In this document: positions 38,401 to 47,114 of the stretch, in pieces
Position numbering within the stretch: position 1 is the stretch's first letter
Layout of the letters: each line of letters begins with the position of its first letter
Source of the DNA: Thomasclavelia cocleata
GTDB taxonomy: Bacteria; Bacillota_I; Bacilli_A; Erysipelotrichales; Coprobacillaceae
NCBI RefSeq assembly: GCF_900102365.1
Contig: NZ_FOIN01000002.1
Coordinates: 1 to 64,000, forward strand
Length of the DNA stretch: 64,000 nt
Reading direction: 5' to 3'
Notes under the pieces: generated by a model
The model's database searches: none
What the model was told of the DNA's origin: nothing
What the model saw: only the letters and a program-made list of their open reading frames with translations
Translations under genes and position numbers: made by a program

Positions 38401-38940
38401 TTATTTCATTTTAATTAATGCAATTACATTTATAACTGCACAGTAACTAGCCACAATACATAAAAGGATACTAACAGTCATAATAGCTAGATCTGCTTTT
38501 ATCATCAATGCATTAACAACAATTAAGATTGCAAAAGCACAATACAAGACAACTCTTAAAAGGGCTTTTCTTGGTTCATTAGACTCAATAGTCGCTAATA
38601 ACATTGTTTGACGTTTTCCACGATCAAATTTTTTTGTTTCTCGTAATCCTCTTAAAAATTTGAATCTAAAATATAATTCTGTAAAGATACAAATCGCTAT
38701 CCCTGTAATAGTCGCTTGTACCCAACTACTAAAATATTCACCAAATAGTATTATAACAATCGCAACTAGGAAAAAACGATTTTTTAATAGATAAAACTTA
38801 CTTTCAACTTTACTATCAATTATATATCCTTTTTTTGTTAAAACATCATAAAAAACAGTCTGTCCATGATTATCTAAATAAATATTTCTACCTGTGATAT
38901 TTCCACTGTTATTATTTTTTCTACTTTTATTTTGTGCCAT
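38401..38940 (-). CDS. Hypothetical four-helix membrane protein coupled to nagA
   Basis: 179 residues. A polar N-terminus of about 45 residues is followed by a pair of transmembrane segments (about 55-90) and, after a basic loop, another pair (about 120-178). No family was recognised. It overlaps the end of nagA by 14 nt, with an AAAGGA site inside nagA, so the two are co-translated. A role with amino-sugar metabolism or the membrane is only suggested by position. Confidence 0.7.
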   Translation of the reverse strand: MAQNKSRKNNNSGNITGRNIYLDNHGQTVFYDVLTKKGYIIDSKVESKFYLLKNRFFLVAIVIILFGEYFSSWVQATITGIAICIFTELYFRFKFLRGLRETKKFDRGKRQTMLLATIESNEPRKALLRVVLYCAFAILIVVNALMIKADLAIMTVSILLCIVASYCAVINVIALIKMK

Positions 38941-40078
38941 TAATCATTTCCTTTCCTTTACAATAGGTTTGAATCACTTCATAATCTTTATCTAAAACAA
39001 CTAGATCACCATCATATCCTACTCCAATAGCACCTTTATGATCATCTACTTTTAAACATCTAGCAGGATTAATTGTACATGAGTTAATTGCAGTATTAAT
39101 AGGCACTAAAGCTTCCTCAATCAAAATTCTTAAACCTTGATTTAATTTTAAAGTAGATCCAGCTAAACCACCTGTACTAGTTAAATGAGCACTTCCATCT
39201 TCATAAATTTCTATTTCATTTCCACCAAAAATAAATTTAGAACCTGCAGGAGAACCTTTTGCCATTAAAGCATCAGATACCATAATACTATAATTTGGCC
39301 CCTTAGAAGTAAAATAATTATTTAATGCAGCCAAAGTAGAGTGGTTACCATCACAAATAATTTCTCCATACATATTTCTAATTCTATATGCCCCACCAAC
39401 TAATCCATTAGCTCGATGATTAAAAGGTGTCATACCATTATATACGTGTGTCATTGAACGAGCTCCATATCCATAAGCCCTAACTGTTTGTTCATAAGTA
39501 GCCGCAGAGTGACCAATACTTACAACAACACCATTTTCAACACAATATCTAGTAAGTGCAAAATCATCATCTGTTTCAGTAGCCATAGTAATGTATTTAA
39601 TCAACCCATTAGCTGCTTCTTGATATCTTTTAAATTGTTCAATTGTTGGTTTAACAATATGTTGTTCAGGTTGTGCACCTTTATAAACCATATCAAGATA
39701 AGGTCCTTCAAAGTGGATACCTAAAACTTCTGCACCTTCATAACCATCTTTTACTACTTTAGCAACATTAGCTACTGCATTTGTTAGTACTTCTTCACTT
39801 TGAGTAATTGTTGTAGGAAGCAAAGCAGTAACCCCTTCATTAACGATATTTTTTAACCAATATCTTAATCCATCTTCCTTGGCATCATTTGTATCAAAGC
39901 CATAAGCTCCATGACAGTGTATATCAATGAATCCTGGTAACACCCAATTATCACCATAATCTCTATCAACAGCTTTTTCATTATAATCATAAATACCAGT
40001 AATTTTTCCATCTACAACTTCAACTTGTCCAGACACAAATTGATCTGCTAACCAAATCTTCTTACTTTGAATAATCAT
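38927..40078 (-). CDS. nagA: N-acetylglucosamine-6-phosphate deacetylase
   Basis: 383 residues, full length. Amidohydrolase motifs: GFIDIHCHGAYG near 53, LGIHFEGPYL near 122, SIGHSAATYEQ near 190, THVYNGMTPFNHR near 213, and DGDLVVLDKD at the end. It removes acetate from GlcNAc-6-P, and related enzymes act on GalNAc-6-P. AGGAGG is 9 nt before the ATG. It is divergent from agaS across a 237-bp control region and probably supplies GalN-6-P or GlcN-6-P. Confidence 0.95.
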   Translation of the reverse strand: MIIQSKKIWLADQFVSGQVEVVDGKITGIYDYNEKAVDRDYGDNWVLPGFIDIHCHGAYGFDTNDAKEDGLRYWLKNIVNEGVTALLPTTITQSEEVLTNAVANVAKVVKDGYEGAEVLGIHFEGPYLDMVYKGAQPEQHIVKPTIEQFKRYQEAANGLIKYITMATETDDDFALTRYCVENGVVVSIGHSAATYEQTVRAYGYGARSMTHVYNGMTPFNHRANGLVGGAYRIRNMYGEIICDGNHSTLAALNNYFTSKGPNYSIMVSDALMAKGSPAGSKFIFGGNEIEIYEDGSAHLTSTGGLAGSTLKLNQGLRILIEEALVPINTAINSCTINPARCLKVDDHKGAIGVGYDGDLVVLDKDYEVIQTYCKGKEMINGTK

Positions 40079-40100
40079 CTTTTATTTCCTCCTATTTAAG

Positions 40101-40123
40101 ATTTGAAGCTCTTAACTTCAAAT
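40101..40123. promoter_or_regulatory. Inverted repeat in the nagA 5' region
   Basis: ATTTGAAG, seven bases, CTTCAAAT lies 23-45 bp upstream of the nagA start. Downstream of a TATAAT-like -10 at about 40143-40148 on the minus strand, it could be a leader hairpin or operator. Confidence 0.4.
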
Positions 40124-40247
40124 TTATTTTTTTAACAATTCTATTATATCACTTTATTTATTATTTTTTAGCTTAAATGGTAAATATTTTAATATTTAAT
40201 AAATTTTGTAATTTTCAACAAACTAATTATCACTTTTAGTTTAACTA

Positions 40248-40295
40248 TTGTTTATTTGAATTTGCTTGATATAATGTGAGTTGTAAACAATACAA
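40248..40295 (+). promoter_or_regulatory. agaS promoter with operator-like repeat
   Basis: TTGTTT (40248-40253), 16 bp, TATAAT (40270-40275). The palindrome TTGTAAACAATACAA at 40281-40295 covers the expected start site, a classic repressor position. Its regulator is not identified. Confidence 0.65.
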
Positions 40296-40315
40296 AATAG
40301 AAAAGGAGAAGAAAA

Positions 40316-41503
40316 ATGACAAAAACAATTTTCGATATTAACGAAACTCAAATGAGTGAAACAAAAAGTACTTACACTCTAACTGAAATTTATCAACAAC
40401 CTGCTACTTGGAAAAAAACTTGTCAACAAGTAGCTTCAATGAAAGACGAATTAAAGGTATTTATTAATCAAGTAATCACTCAAGATGATTTCGATGTTAT
40501 CCTAACAGGAGCTGGAACTAGTGAATTCGTAGGAAATACATTATTTTCATATTTAAACAAAAAATTAAATTATAAGGCTAAATCATATGGAACTACAGAT
40601 TTAGTAGCTACTCCAGAAAACTACTTATCTAGAACTAAACCTACTTTATTAATTAGTTTTGGTAGATCTGGTAATTCACCAGAATCAGTTGGGGCTATTG
40701 ATGTAGCTGAAGAAGTATGTGATAACTTATATCATTTATTTGTAACATGTAATAAAAATGGTGCTCTATCTAAAAAAGCAGCTGATAGTGATAATTGCTT
40801 TGCAATTAATTTAACTGACGAAACTCATGATCAATCATTTGCTATGACATCTAGTTTCTCAAATATGTATTTAGCAACTTTCTTAGCATTCAATTTAGAT
40901 AATCTTGATGAAGCTATTGCTGAAGTAGAAAAAGTTGCTGCTGCTGGACAAAACTTCTTAGATAATCAATATGCTATGGCTAAAAACATTGTTGAAGGAT
41001 ATAACTTTAAACGTATTGTGTACCTTGGAAGCAATGCTTTAAAAGGTATTTCTCAAGAATCTGCATTAAAAATGTTAGAATTAACTGCTGGTGAAGTTGT
41101 AACTATGTATGATACTCCATTAGGATTCAGACATGGTCCTAAATCAATTATTGATGATGACACTTTAACAGTTGTATATATCAGTGATAATGAATATTCT
41201 CGTCAATATGAAATTGATTTAATCAAAGAAATGAGCGGTCAAAGAAAAGGAAATAAGATCGTTGCTGTAATGAATGGTGAATGTGATGAAATTAAAGATT
41301 TAGTAGATTATGTAATTACATTTGACATTGATGATAAATTTGATAATATATTATTAGGTTTTGATTACATCATTGCTGCACAAGTAATTGCTGTATTAAA
41401 ATCATTATCTATGGGTAAAACACCTGATAACCCTTGTCCAACAGGAGAAGTTAACAGAGTTGTTAAAGGTGTAACATTATATCCATACAGTAAAGGAGAA
41501 TAG
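40316..41503 (+). CDS. agaS: AgaS-type SIS-domain galactosamine-6-phosphate deaminase/isomerase
   Basis: 395 residues with two SIS domains. ILTGAGTSEFVGN near 60, SFGRSGNSPESVG near 117, YLGSNALKGISQESALKMLE near 237 and a TPLGFRHGPKSII stretch near 268 are typical of AgaS. The enzyme converts galactosamine 6-phosphate to tagatose 6-phosphate and ammonia. AAAGGAGAAG precedes the ATG. It is first of a plus-strand operon with the PTS IIA protein 5 nt downstream. Confidence 0.92.
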   Translation: MTKTIFDINETQMSETKSTYTLTEIYQQPATWKKTCQQVASMKDELKVFINQVITQDDFDVILTGAGTSEFVGNTLFSYLNKKLNYKAKSYGTTDLVATPENYLSRTKPTLLISFGRSGNSPESVGAIDVAEEVCDNLYHLFVTCNKNGALSKKAADSDNCFAINLTDETHDQSFAMTSSFSNMYLATFLAFNLDNLDEAIAEVEKVAAAGQNFLDNQYAMAKNIVEGYNFKRIVYLGSNALKGISQESALKMLELTAGEVVTMYDTPLGFRHGPKSIIDDDTLTVVYISDNEYSRQYEIDLIKEMSGQRKGNKIVAVMNGECDEIKDLVDYVITFDIDDKFDNILLGFDYIIAAQVIAVLKSLSMGKTPDNPCPTGEVNRVVKGVTLYPYSKGE

Positions 41504-41508
41504 GAAAG

Positions 41509-41943
41509 ATGTTGGGATTAATTGTAACAGGTCATGGAAATTTTGCTACAGGATTACAATCTTCATTAAGATTGATTGCTGGCGAAAAAGAAAACATGTG
41601 TTTTGTTGATTTTGAAGAAAAAGATAGCGTTGAAGATTTAGCAGGTAAATTATCTGTTGCTATCGATTCATTAGCTGATGTTGATGGAATTTTATTCTTA
41701 TGTGATTTAACTGGTGGTTCACCATTTAAAACTGCTGTAGAGCTTTCTGTAAAAAATGATAAACCAATGGAAGTTATTGGTGGTTCAAATTTACCAATGG
41801 TTATAGAATTATCTATGGCTAAAGATTTTATTGATTCTTTAGAAACATTAACTAATATGGCCATCTCTACAGGAAAAGATAGCATTGTTAAATTTGCTTT
41901 CACTGCTCATAAAGAAGACAATAATGATGAGGATGGAATTTAA
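41509..41943 (+). CDS. Mannose-family PTS enzyme IIA (AgaF-like)
   Basis: 144 residues. It begins MLGLIVTGHGNFATGL, where His9 is the phosphorylation site of the EIIA-Man fold. FLCDLTGGSPF around residue 63 and GGSNLPM near 86 confirm the family. It passes phosphate from HPr to IIB. It directly follows agaS; the matching IIB, IIC and IID genes lie about 2 kb away on the other strand. Confidence 0.93.
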   Translation: MLGLIVTGHGNFATGLQSSLRLIAGEKENMCFVDFEEKDSVEDLAGKLSVAIDSLADVDGILFLCDLTGGSPFKTAVELSVKNDKPMEVIGGSNLPMVIELSMAKDFIDSLETLTNMAISTGKDSIVKFAFTAHKEDNNDEDGI

Positions 41944-41946
41944 AGA

Positions 41947-42228
41947 ATGAATTGGGAAGTCATTTTATGGACTTGTATAACTATCAGCGTTCTACTTCTT
42001 ATTTGTGGAATTGTAATTATAATCTTTTCTACTGTTAATATGAAAAAACGTCGTGAAATAGTTAGTGAGGTTCACACTACATTAAAAGTTGGAAGCAAAG
42101 TTATTTTTGCTGGTGGTCTTTATGGTCGCGTTGTAAAAATATCAAAAGATGACACAATTGATGTAGAAATTAGTAAAGGAAATATTGTAAAAGCTTCAAG
42201 ATACAGTATTCAAAGTATTGAAAAATAG
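41947..42228 (+). CDS. YajC-like membrane protein in the PTS operon
   Basis: 93 residues: one transmembrane helix at about 8-30, then a small basic domain with KKRREIVSEVHTTLKVGSKV and GLYGRVVKISKDDTIDVEI, the YajC pattern. YajC is an accessory subunit of SecDF-YajC, but short homologues also occur in mannose-family PTS operons for host glycans in streptococci, where their role is unclear. It starts 3 nt after the IIA gene and is followed by a terminator, so it is the last gene of this operon. Confidence 0.8.
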   Translation: MNWEVILWTCITISVLLLICGIVIIIFSTVNMKKRREIVSEVHTTLKVGSKVIFAGGLYGRVVKISKDDTIDVEISKGNIVKASRYSIQSIEK

Positions 42229-42249
42229 AATTTACTAATTATAACTTAT

Positions 42250-42275
42250 AAAACGAGGATAACTTCCTCGTTTTT
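42250..42275 (+). terminator. Terminator of the agaS operon
   Basis: AAAACGAGG, seven bases, CCTCGTTTT followed by T residues on the plus strand. Confidence 0.88.
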
Positions 42276-42287
42276 ATTTACATAAAT

Positions 42288-42309
42288 ATAAAAAAAGGAA
42301 ATGATTCCT
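42288..42309 (-). terminator. Terminator of the HAD hydrolase gene
   Basis: Short stem AGGAA / TTCCT with a four-base loop followed on the minus strand by at least seven T, 15 nt after the stop codon. Confidence 0.65.
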
Positions 42310-42323
42310 AGTCACTTCCAAAA

Positions 42324-42977
42324 TTATAAATATTCACCACTATCAAACTCAGTAAAATCAGTAATACAAAAATCCGCACCATATTTAGATAACACCTCAA
42401 AATCACTACCAATTCCAACAACCAAACCAGCACCAACTTCTTTTGCATATCCAATTCCAGTTTTACTATCCTCAAAAATAATACAATCTTCAATTTTGAC
42501 ATTTAAATTTTTTGCAGCATCATTAAACATACTAATTTTATTAACATGATTTCCATCATCATAAATAATTTTATCAACATTAAACCACCTATCTAATCCA
42601 AATGTCTTAACAAAAAAATCAATGTTCTCTTTAATTGACGCACTTGCAATAGTAAATGGAATATTATGTTTCACTAAATAATTAAAAAACTCTACTGCAC
42701 CTTCTAATAAATGTAATTTATCTGGATGTTCCAAACAAATATCACGATATACTTTCTCCTTATATTTTGAATAATAATCATTATTCTCTTTAGACATATC
42801 TGCTTGAATACAATACAAAATATCTTTATTATTTTTTCCATGCATCTTAATTCTTAATTCATCATCTAAATCCTTACCAGTTATTTCTTTAGTTATCCTT
42901 TGCCATGCAATATTATGAAATGGAGTATCATAGAACAATGTCCCATTAAAATCAAAAATAATTCCTTTAAATTTCAT
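42324..42977 (-). CDS. HAD-superfamily hydrolase (beta-phosphoglucomutase-like)
   Basis: 217 residues with cap domain. Motif I is IIFDFNGTL, nucleophile Asp9, but the usual second Asp is Asn11. Motif II is TIASAS near 109, and motif III/IV is IIFEDSKTGIGYAKEVGAG near 168. Members act on sugar phosphates or other phosphoesters; the substrate is unknown. It lies between the agaS operon and the PTS operon, so a sugar phosphate is plausible. The gene upstream on the same strand ends 20 nt before it. Confidence 0.85.
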   Translation of the reverse strand: MKFKGIIFDFNGTLFYDTPFHNIAWQRITKEITGKDLDDELRIKMHGKNNKDILYCIQADMSKENNDYYSKYKEKVYRDICLEHPDKLHLLEGAVEFFNYLVKHNIPFTIASASIKENIDFFVKTFGLDRWFNVDKIIYDDGNHVNKISMFNDAAKNLNVKIEDCIIFEDSKTGIGYAKEVGAGLVVGIGSDFEVLSKYGADFCITDFTEFDSGEYL

Positions 42978-42997
42978 TTTATTCCCTAAAAAGCATT

Positions 42998-43645
42998 CTA
43001 CTTTAACATTTCAATATGCTCTTTCGCTAATTTAACATATCTTTCTTTTGGATTAAAACAAACAATAGCATTTTCAAAATATGTAATAGCACGTTTATTT
43101 TCACCCAATCGTTCATATTGAATAGCAATCATATATAAGATAACTCCTAAAGAAAAACCATAGAATTTCTTTGAATCAATCTGTTTATCCATTTCCTCTA
43201 TCAAATCATTACGCTTATTAATCATAACTTCGTAAGCTTGTTGATTATACTTAACAATATTTTCATCCTTATTTTTACAAATCTCATTTAATAAAATATC
43301 AGCATACTTTTTATTTTCCTTAAGAATAAAAATATGATAATACAAAATTAAAAAAGACTCTTTATCATCAGGATTCTTATAATCTGTATTAATGATATGC
43401 TCTAACATTTTATCGAACTTTTCAACATTTTTATCCAAATAATAAGCCTTTACTTTATATAAGTCACAAGTATAATCACCCAAAAATAATCTTGATAGTG
43501 GCATATCAGATAATTTTTCGGTTAAAGAAAAATCCTTTTTATTAATCGAATTATCTAAATTACTTAATTGAAACTTCTTTAAAAGCTGGATAATAAAAAA
43601 AACAAGGAATAAAATGAAAATAACTGTCATTGTAATTGCATTCAT
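42998..43645 (-). CDS. Hypothetical membrane-anchored protein with TPR-like helices
   Basis: 215 residues. One N-terminal transmembrane helix at about 5-22 is followed by a soluble helical domain with TPR-like spacing, for example YMIAIQYERLGENKRAITYF near residue 181. Family and function were not recognised. AGGAG lies 12 nt before the ATG. It sits after the PTS terminator and probably forms a small operon with the HAD gene. Confidence 0.65.
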   Translation of the reverse strand: MNAITMTVIFILFLVFFIIQLLKKFQLSNLDNSINKKDFSLTEKLSDMPLSRLFLGDYTCDLYKVKAYYLDKNVEKFDKMLEHIINTDYKNPDDKESFLILYYHIFILKENKKYADILLNEICKNKDENIVKYNQQAYEVMINKRNDLIEEMDKQIDSKKFYGFSLGVILYMIAIQYERLGENKRAITYFENAIVCFNPKERYVKLAKEHIEMLK

Positions 43646-43671
43646 ACCAATAATTCACTCCTTTTATAAAA

Positions 43672-43712
43672 CAAAGGGCTACGGATCCAATTGAACCATA
43701 ACCCCTTTTTGT
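43672..43712 (-). terminator. Terminator of the PTS IIB-IIC-IID operon
   Basis: A GGGGTTATGGTTC / GATCCGTAGCCC-type stem with G-T pairs and a TTTGTTTT tail on the minus strand, 30 nt after the IID stop. Confidence 0.75.
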
Positions 43713-43741
43713 TCTTGTTGTTAAATATTTTACAATTTATT

Positions 43742-44659
43742 TTATTCTTCAGCAGGTAATTCATACCATTCAACAAGTGGAGTATATCCACCAGGAATTG
43801 TATTTCCTTCAGCATCCATAGCTTTAGAATCACCAGCAAAGATACCAAATGCACATCCAACGATACCAACAACTAAGATTAATAAGATACATTTAACTGG
43901 AGTCCATCCTTTTTTAATTAAAGCATAGATTCCTAAAGTGATTAATAATGGTAATAATTTTGGTAAAATACCATCTAATAATCCTTGAATGTTAATTGCT
44001 GGATCCCCAACAACAATACGTAAACTAGTTGTACCATAGTTTGCAATTAATCCACCTACAACGAAAATACCTAAGATACTAGCTGCACGTGTAAATTCTT
44101 TTGCATTAGAAGTAAGCATAGTAACTGCTTTTGTTCCAAGTCCATATGACCAGTGCATTAGCCACCAACGAACAGCAAATTGTGCTACGTTGAAAATAAC
44201 TAAGAATAAGATTGCCCCAAGGATTGAACCATCCATAGCAATATTTGCAGTTAAACCTGCAGTAATTGGTACTAATGTTAACCAGAATAATGCATCACCG
44301 ATACCACCTAATGGTCCAGCTGCAGAAATACGTACTGAACGAATTGTACTTGTTTCAGCTTTATTTTGTTCTAATGATAAAACGATACCCATAACGAATG
44401 TTACTAAGAATGGGTGAGTATTAAGGAAATCTAAGTTATGAGCCATAGAAGCTTTTAAGTCTTCTTTATTAGTATGAATTTTTTGAAGACCAGGTAAAAT
44501 ACCCCATAACCATCCACAAGCTTGCATTCTTTCATAGTTGAATGATGCTTGTAAGAAACATGACAACCAAACCATTTTGTTTAGAGTCTTTTTATCCAAC
44601 TGTGGAGCTGGTGTTAAATCTTGATATCTTTCAGGAATATTATATGCCATCAGACTCAC
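43742..44659 (-). CDS. Mannose-family PTS enzyme IID
   Basis: 305 residues. The cytoplasmic N-terminal region contains SCFLQASFNYERMQACGW, followed by SAAGPLGGIGDALFW, the IID signature, and several hydrophobic segments to the C-terminus. Together with IIC it forms the sugar channel. The start codon overlaps the end of IIC by 20 nt. Given the AgaS, NagA and aldolase neighbours, N-acetylgalactosamine or galactosamine is the likely sugar (inferred). Confidence 0.93.
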   Translation of the reverse strand: MSLMAYNIPERYQDLTPAPQLDKKTLNKMVWLSCFLQASFNYERMQACGWLWGILPGLQKIHTNKEDLKASMAHNLDFLNTHPFLVTFVMGIVLSLEQNKAETSTIRSVRISAAGPLGGIGDALFWLTLVPITAGLTANIAMDGSILGAILFLVIFNVAQFAVRWWLMHWSYGLGTKAVTMLTSNAKEFTRAASILGIFVVGGLIANYGTTSLRIVVGDPAINIQGLLDGILPKLLPLLITLGIYALIKKGWTPVKCILLILVVGIVGCAFGIFAGDSKAMDAEGNTIPGGYTPLVEWYELPAEE

Positions 44660-45461
44660 CTCCTGTATTTGTTCCTACACTGTTTTTAAGTTTTGTATGG
44701 ATTAAGAAGTCATAGATAGCAATTGCAACACCTACAAATGCACATAATAACAATGTTGCACTAGCAGTAGTTGGGTTAGCACTACAGATAATTGACATTG
44801 CAAAACCTGCAAGTAAGAATCCCCACATTTCTGATGACATCATAACTTTCATTAAGATAGCGAATCCTACGAATTTCATAGCTCCACCAGCTGCATCTAA
44901 ACCAGCCATTACCCATGAATAATCGAAAGCGAATTCTTTTAAAGTAGTTCCTAAAGCAGTACCACCATATAAACCAGCTACAGCTAAAACACCAAATAAT
45001 GTACCTAAGATACCCATTTCAATAAAGTTGATGTTACGGATACCTTTTACATCAGCATTTTCTGCACATTGATCAGCTTTAGCCATCATACCTGACATAA
45101 TTGTAAATGTTAAAGTTACAGCATATTGTCCAAATACTGCAAATGGAATAGCTAACCCCATTGCGGCACCTACACCATCAGCAGTTGCTTCCATGTTTAA
45201 AGAAATTGCGAAAACTGTTGCCATAATTCCACCTAAAATCGCATTTGGTGGTTGAGCTCCACCGATTGGCATACTACCAATCTGAATTAATTGATATGCA
45301 CCACCAACTACAATACCTAATTGGAAATCCCCTAAGATTGCTCCAATAATAGGACATGTTACGATTGGTTGATACAATGATTCCAAGAAGCTGAATTGGT
45401 CAATCCCCATAATAAATGCAACGATAAATACCAATATAGCTTGGATAAAGTTTACATCCAT
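44640..45461 (-). CDS. Mannose-family PTS enzyme IIC
   Basis: 273 residues, strongly hydrophobic with about seven segments. IDQFSFLESLYQPIVTCPI, GDFQLGIVVGGAYQLI and GSMPIGGAQPPNAILGG are typical of mannose/sorbose/AgaW-type IIC. It forms the transport channel with IID. GGAGAA precedes the ATG. Confidence 0.93.
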   Translation of the reverse strand: MDVNFIQAILVFIVAFIMGIDQFSFLESLYQPIVTCPIIGAILGDFQLGIVVGGAYQLIQIGSMPIGGAQPPNAILGGIMATVFAISLNMEATADGVGAAMGLAIPFAVFGQYAVTLTFTIMSGMMAKADQCAENADVKGIRNINFIEMGILGTLFGVLAVAGLYGGTALGTTLKEFAFDYSWVMAGLDAAGGAMKFVGFAILMKVMMSSEMWGFLLAGFAMSIICSANPTTASATLLLCAFVGVAIAIYDFLIHTKLKNSVGTNTGGESDGI

Positions 45462-45504
45462 CTTCGTTCTCCTTTCAATTGTCTGTTAATACAGAATCTT
45501 TTTC

Positions 45505-45981
45505 CTATTTAAATAATTTGTCGATGCTTTCAGCAGGTGTATCTGGAACACGTTTAATTTCCAATTCAACTCCTAAATCCATCAATTTCTTAAAAGCTGC
45601 TACATCAGCGTCATTAACTGCAACAGATGTAGCTACTTGACGTTTTCCTTCAGCCATATGCATGTTACCAATATTTAATTTTTTAATTGGTACACCACCT
45701 TCGACTAATCTCAAAACATCATGAGGGTTGTCACAAATGATAAAAATCATTTGTCGATCTGCTGCCTTATGAATCGTATTAATTGTTTTTTCAATTGTCC
45801 AATAGCGTGTTTGAGCATAACTTGGTGCAGCCATGTCCATTAACCCTTGTCTAAAAGTGTCTTCAGCAACTTTATCATTGGCAACTAATAATAAATTTGC
45901 TCCAACAACTCCAGACCATTGAGTAGCCACTTGTCCATGAATCAAACGTTCATCGATTCTTGTTAGAACTATATTAGGCAT
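45505..45981 (-). CDS. Mannose-family PTS enzyme IIB
   Basis: 158 residues, the full length of EIIB-Man/Sor. The N-terminus PNIVLTRIDERLIHGQV contains His15, the phosphorylation site. It receives phosphate from IIA and phosphorylates the incoming sugar. GGGAGG precedes the ATG. It is first in the minus-strand operon IIB-IIC-IID; its IIA partner is probably the one next to agaS. Confidence 0.94.
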   Translation of the reverse strand: MPNIVLTRIDERLIHGQVATQWSGVVGANLLLVANDKVAEDTFRQGLMDMAAPSYAQTRYWTIEKTINTIHKAADRQMIFIICDNPHDVLRLVEGGVPIKKLNIGNMHMAEGKRQVATSVAVNDADVAAFKKLMDLGVELEIKRVPDTPAESIDKLFK

Positions 45982-46577
45982 ATAAATTCCTCCCTTCGCT
46001 AGACCTAATTGTAAGCCCTTTAATCTTACATCATATATTTTAACAATATCTGTTAAACTAGTCTTTGTACTTTTTATTTATGTTTTTATCTTTTTAAACA
46101 TTTCCACTTATATAAATCCATAAAACATTAAATATTTTATTTTTTTATATAAAATATTTTTGTATAAAACTAAGTTTAATAATTTTTGTAAACATAGATG
46201 TATATTTAAGACTTATTCTGCCAACACTTATAATTATAATATTTTTTTTCAATAATTCATAATAAAATTATAAATTTTTTCAAAATTTTATTTTTTTATT
46301 ATATTTATAAATTTTTTTACTTTTCTCAACATTAACATCACCGGCTAATTATCGTAATTACACAACATATATATTACAGATACTAGTGTTTAATACCATA
46401 TAAACAATTATTTAATTCACTTTTTTTATTTCTGAAACTATTTACTACAGATTATATCAAAATTTATAAAAAATATTTTTTTAAATCTAGTTATTTTATA
46501 AAAAATCATATATAATATTTCTGTTTTCAATGAGGTGACATATAAGTGAAAATAGTATAACGAAAGGAAAAAAACTA
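45982..46577. other. Divergent control region between PTS IIB and QueT genes
   Basis: About 600 AT-rich bases. On the PTS side TTTAACA, five bases, TGTTAAA (46039-46057) is an operator-like inverted repeat; TTTAAC/TATGAT with a 16-bp spacer overlapping it is a plausible promoter. On the QueT side a TAATAT -10 near 46512 would give a leader of about 60 nt. The middle holds nothing recognisable. Confidence 0.5.
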
Positions 46578-47063
46578 ATGAATAAACATATTTCAGTAAA
46601 ACTAATTGTGATCAATGCAATGATTGCAAGTATTTATGCTGCACTCACTTTAGTAATCTCACCTATTGCATACTCAGAAATTCAATTTAGGCTATCAGAA
46701 ATCATGGTCTTTTTAGCTTTCTATAACAGAAAATACATCCCTGGTTTAATAATAGGATGTATTGTAGCCAACCTCTTTTCACCCATGGGATTACTTGATG
46801 TAATCTTTGGAACAATTAGCACTATAATAGTTTGCATAGCTATGTACTTAATCAAAAATAGATATTTAGCTGCTATAACTGGCGCACTAATAACAGGTAT
46901 AATTATTGGTGGTGAACTTTGGTATGCATACCAAATCCCTTATTTAATTAATGCTCTTTATGTAGCAATAGGTGAATTAATCGTCCTAATTATTGGTGCA
47001 TTTATATTTAATGTATTAGAGCATAATAACCGATTTATGAATATACTTATAGATCACATATAA
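46578..47063 (+). CDS. queT: QueT-family queuosine-precursor transporter (ECF S component)
   Basis: 161 residues with about five transmembrane segments. PIAYSEIQFRLSEIMVFLAF near residue 28, FNRK-type turns and a GxLxG-rich middle match the QueT family, which binds queuosine precursors for an energy-coupling factor transporter. GAAAGG precedes the ATG. ECF subunits are not in the window. No clear preQ1 riboswitch was found in the short leader. Confidence 0.85.
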   Translation: MNKHISVKLIVINAMIASIYAALTLVISPIAYSEIQFRLSEIMVFLAFYNRKYIPGLIIGCIVANLFSPMGLLDVIFGTISTIIVCIAMYLIKNRYLAAITGALITGIIIGGELWYAYQIPYLINALYVAIGELIVLIIGAFIFNVLEHNNRFMNILIDHI

Positions 47064-47112
47064 AAAAGCTTATTTGTATTGTATTATTAATCAATACATA
47101 ATAAGCTTTTTT
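47062..47112. terminator. Bidirectional terminator between queT and the DUF1905 gene
   Basis: AAAAAAGCTTA and TAAGCTTTTTT outer arms with a TGTATTG/CAATACA inner stem, suitable for both convergent genes. Confidence 0.88.
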
Positions 47113-47114
47113 AA

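Noticed and set aside
46512-46577. preQ1 riboswitch before queT
   Set aside because: The AAAAAAACTAATG end resembles the preQ1-I tail, but no matching P1 stem or core loop could be found; this is probably just the ribosome-site region.
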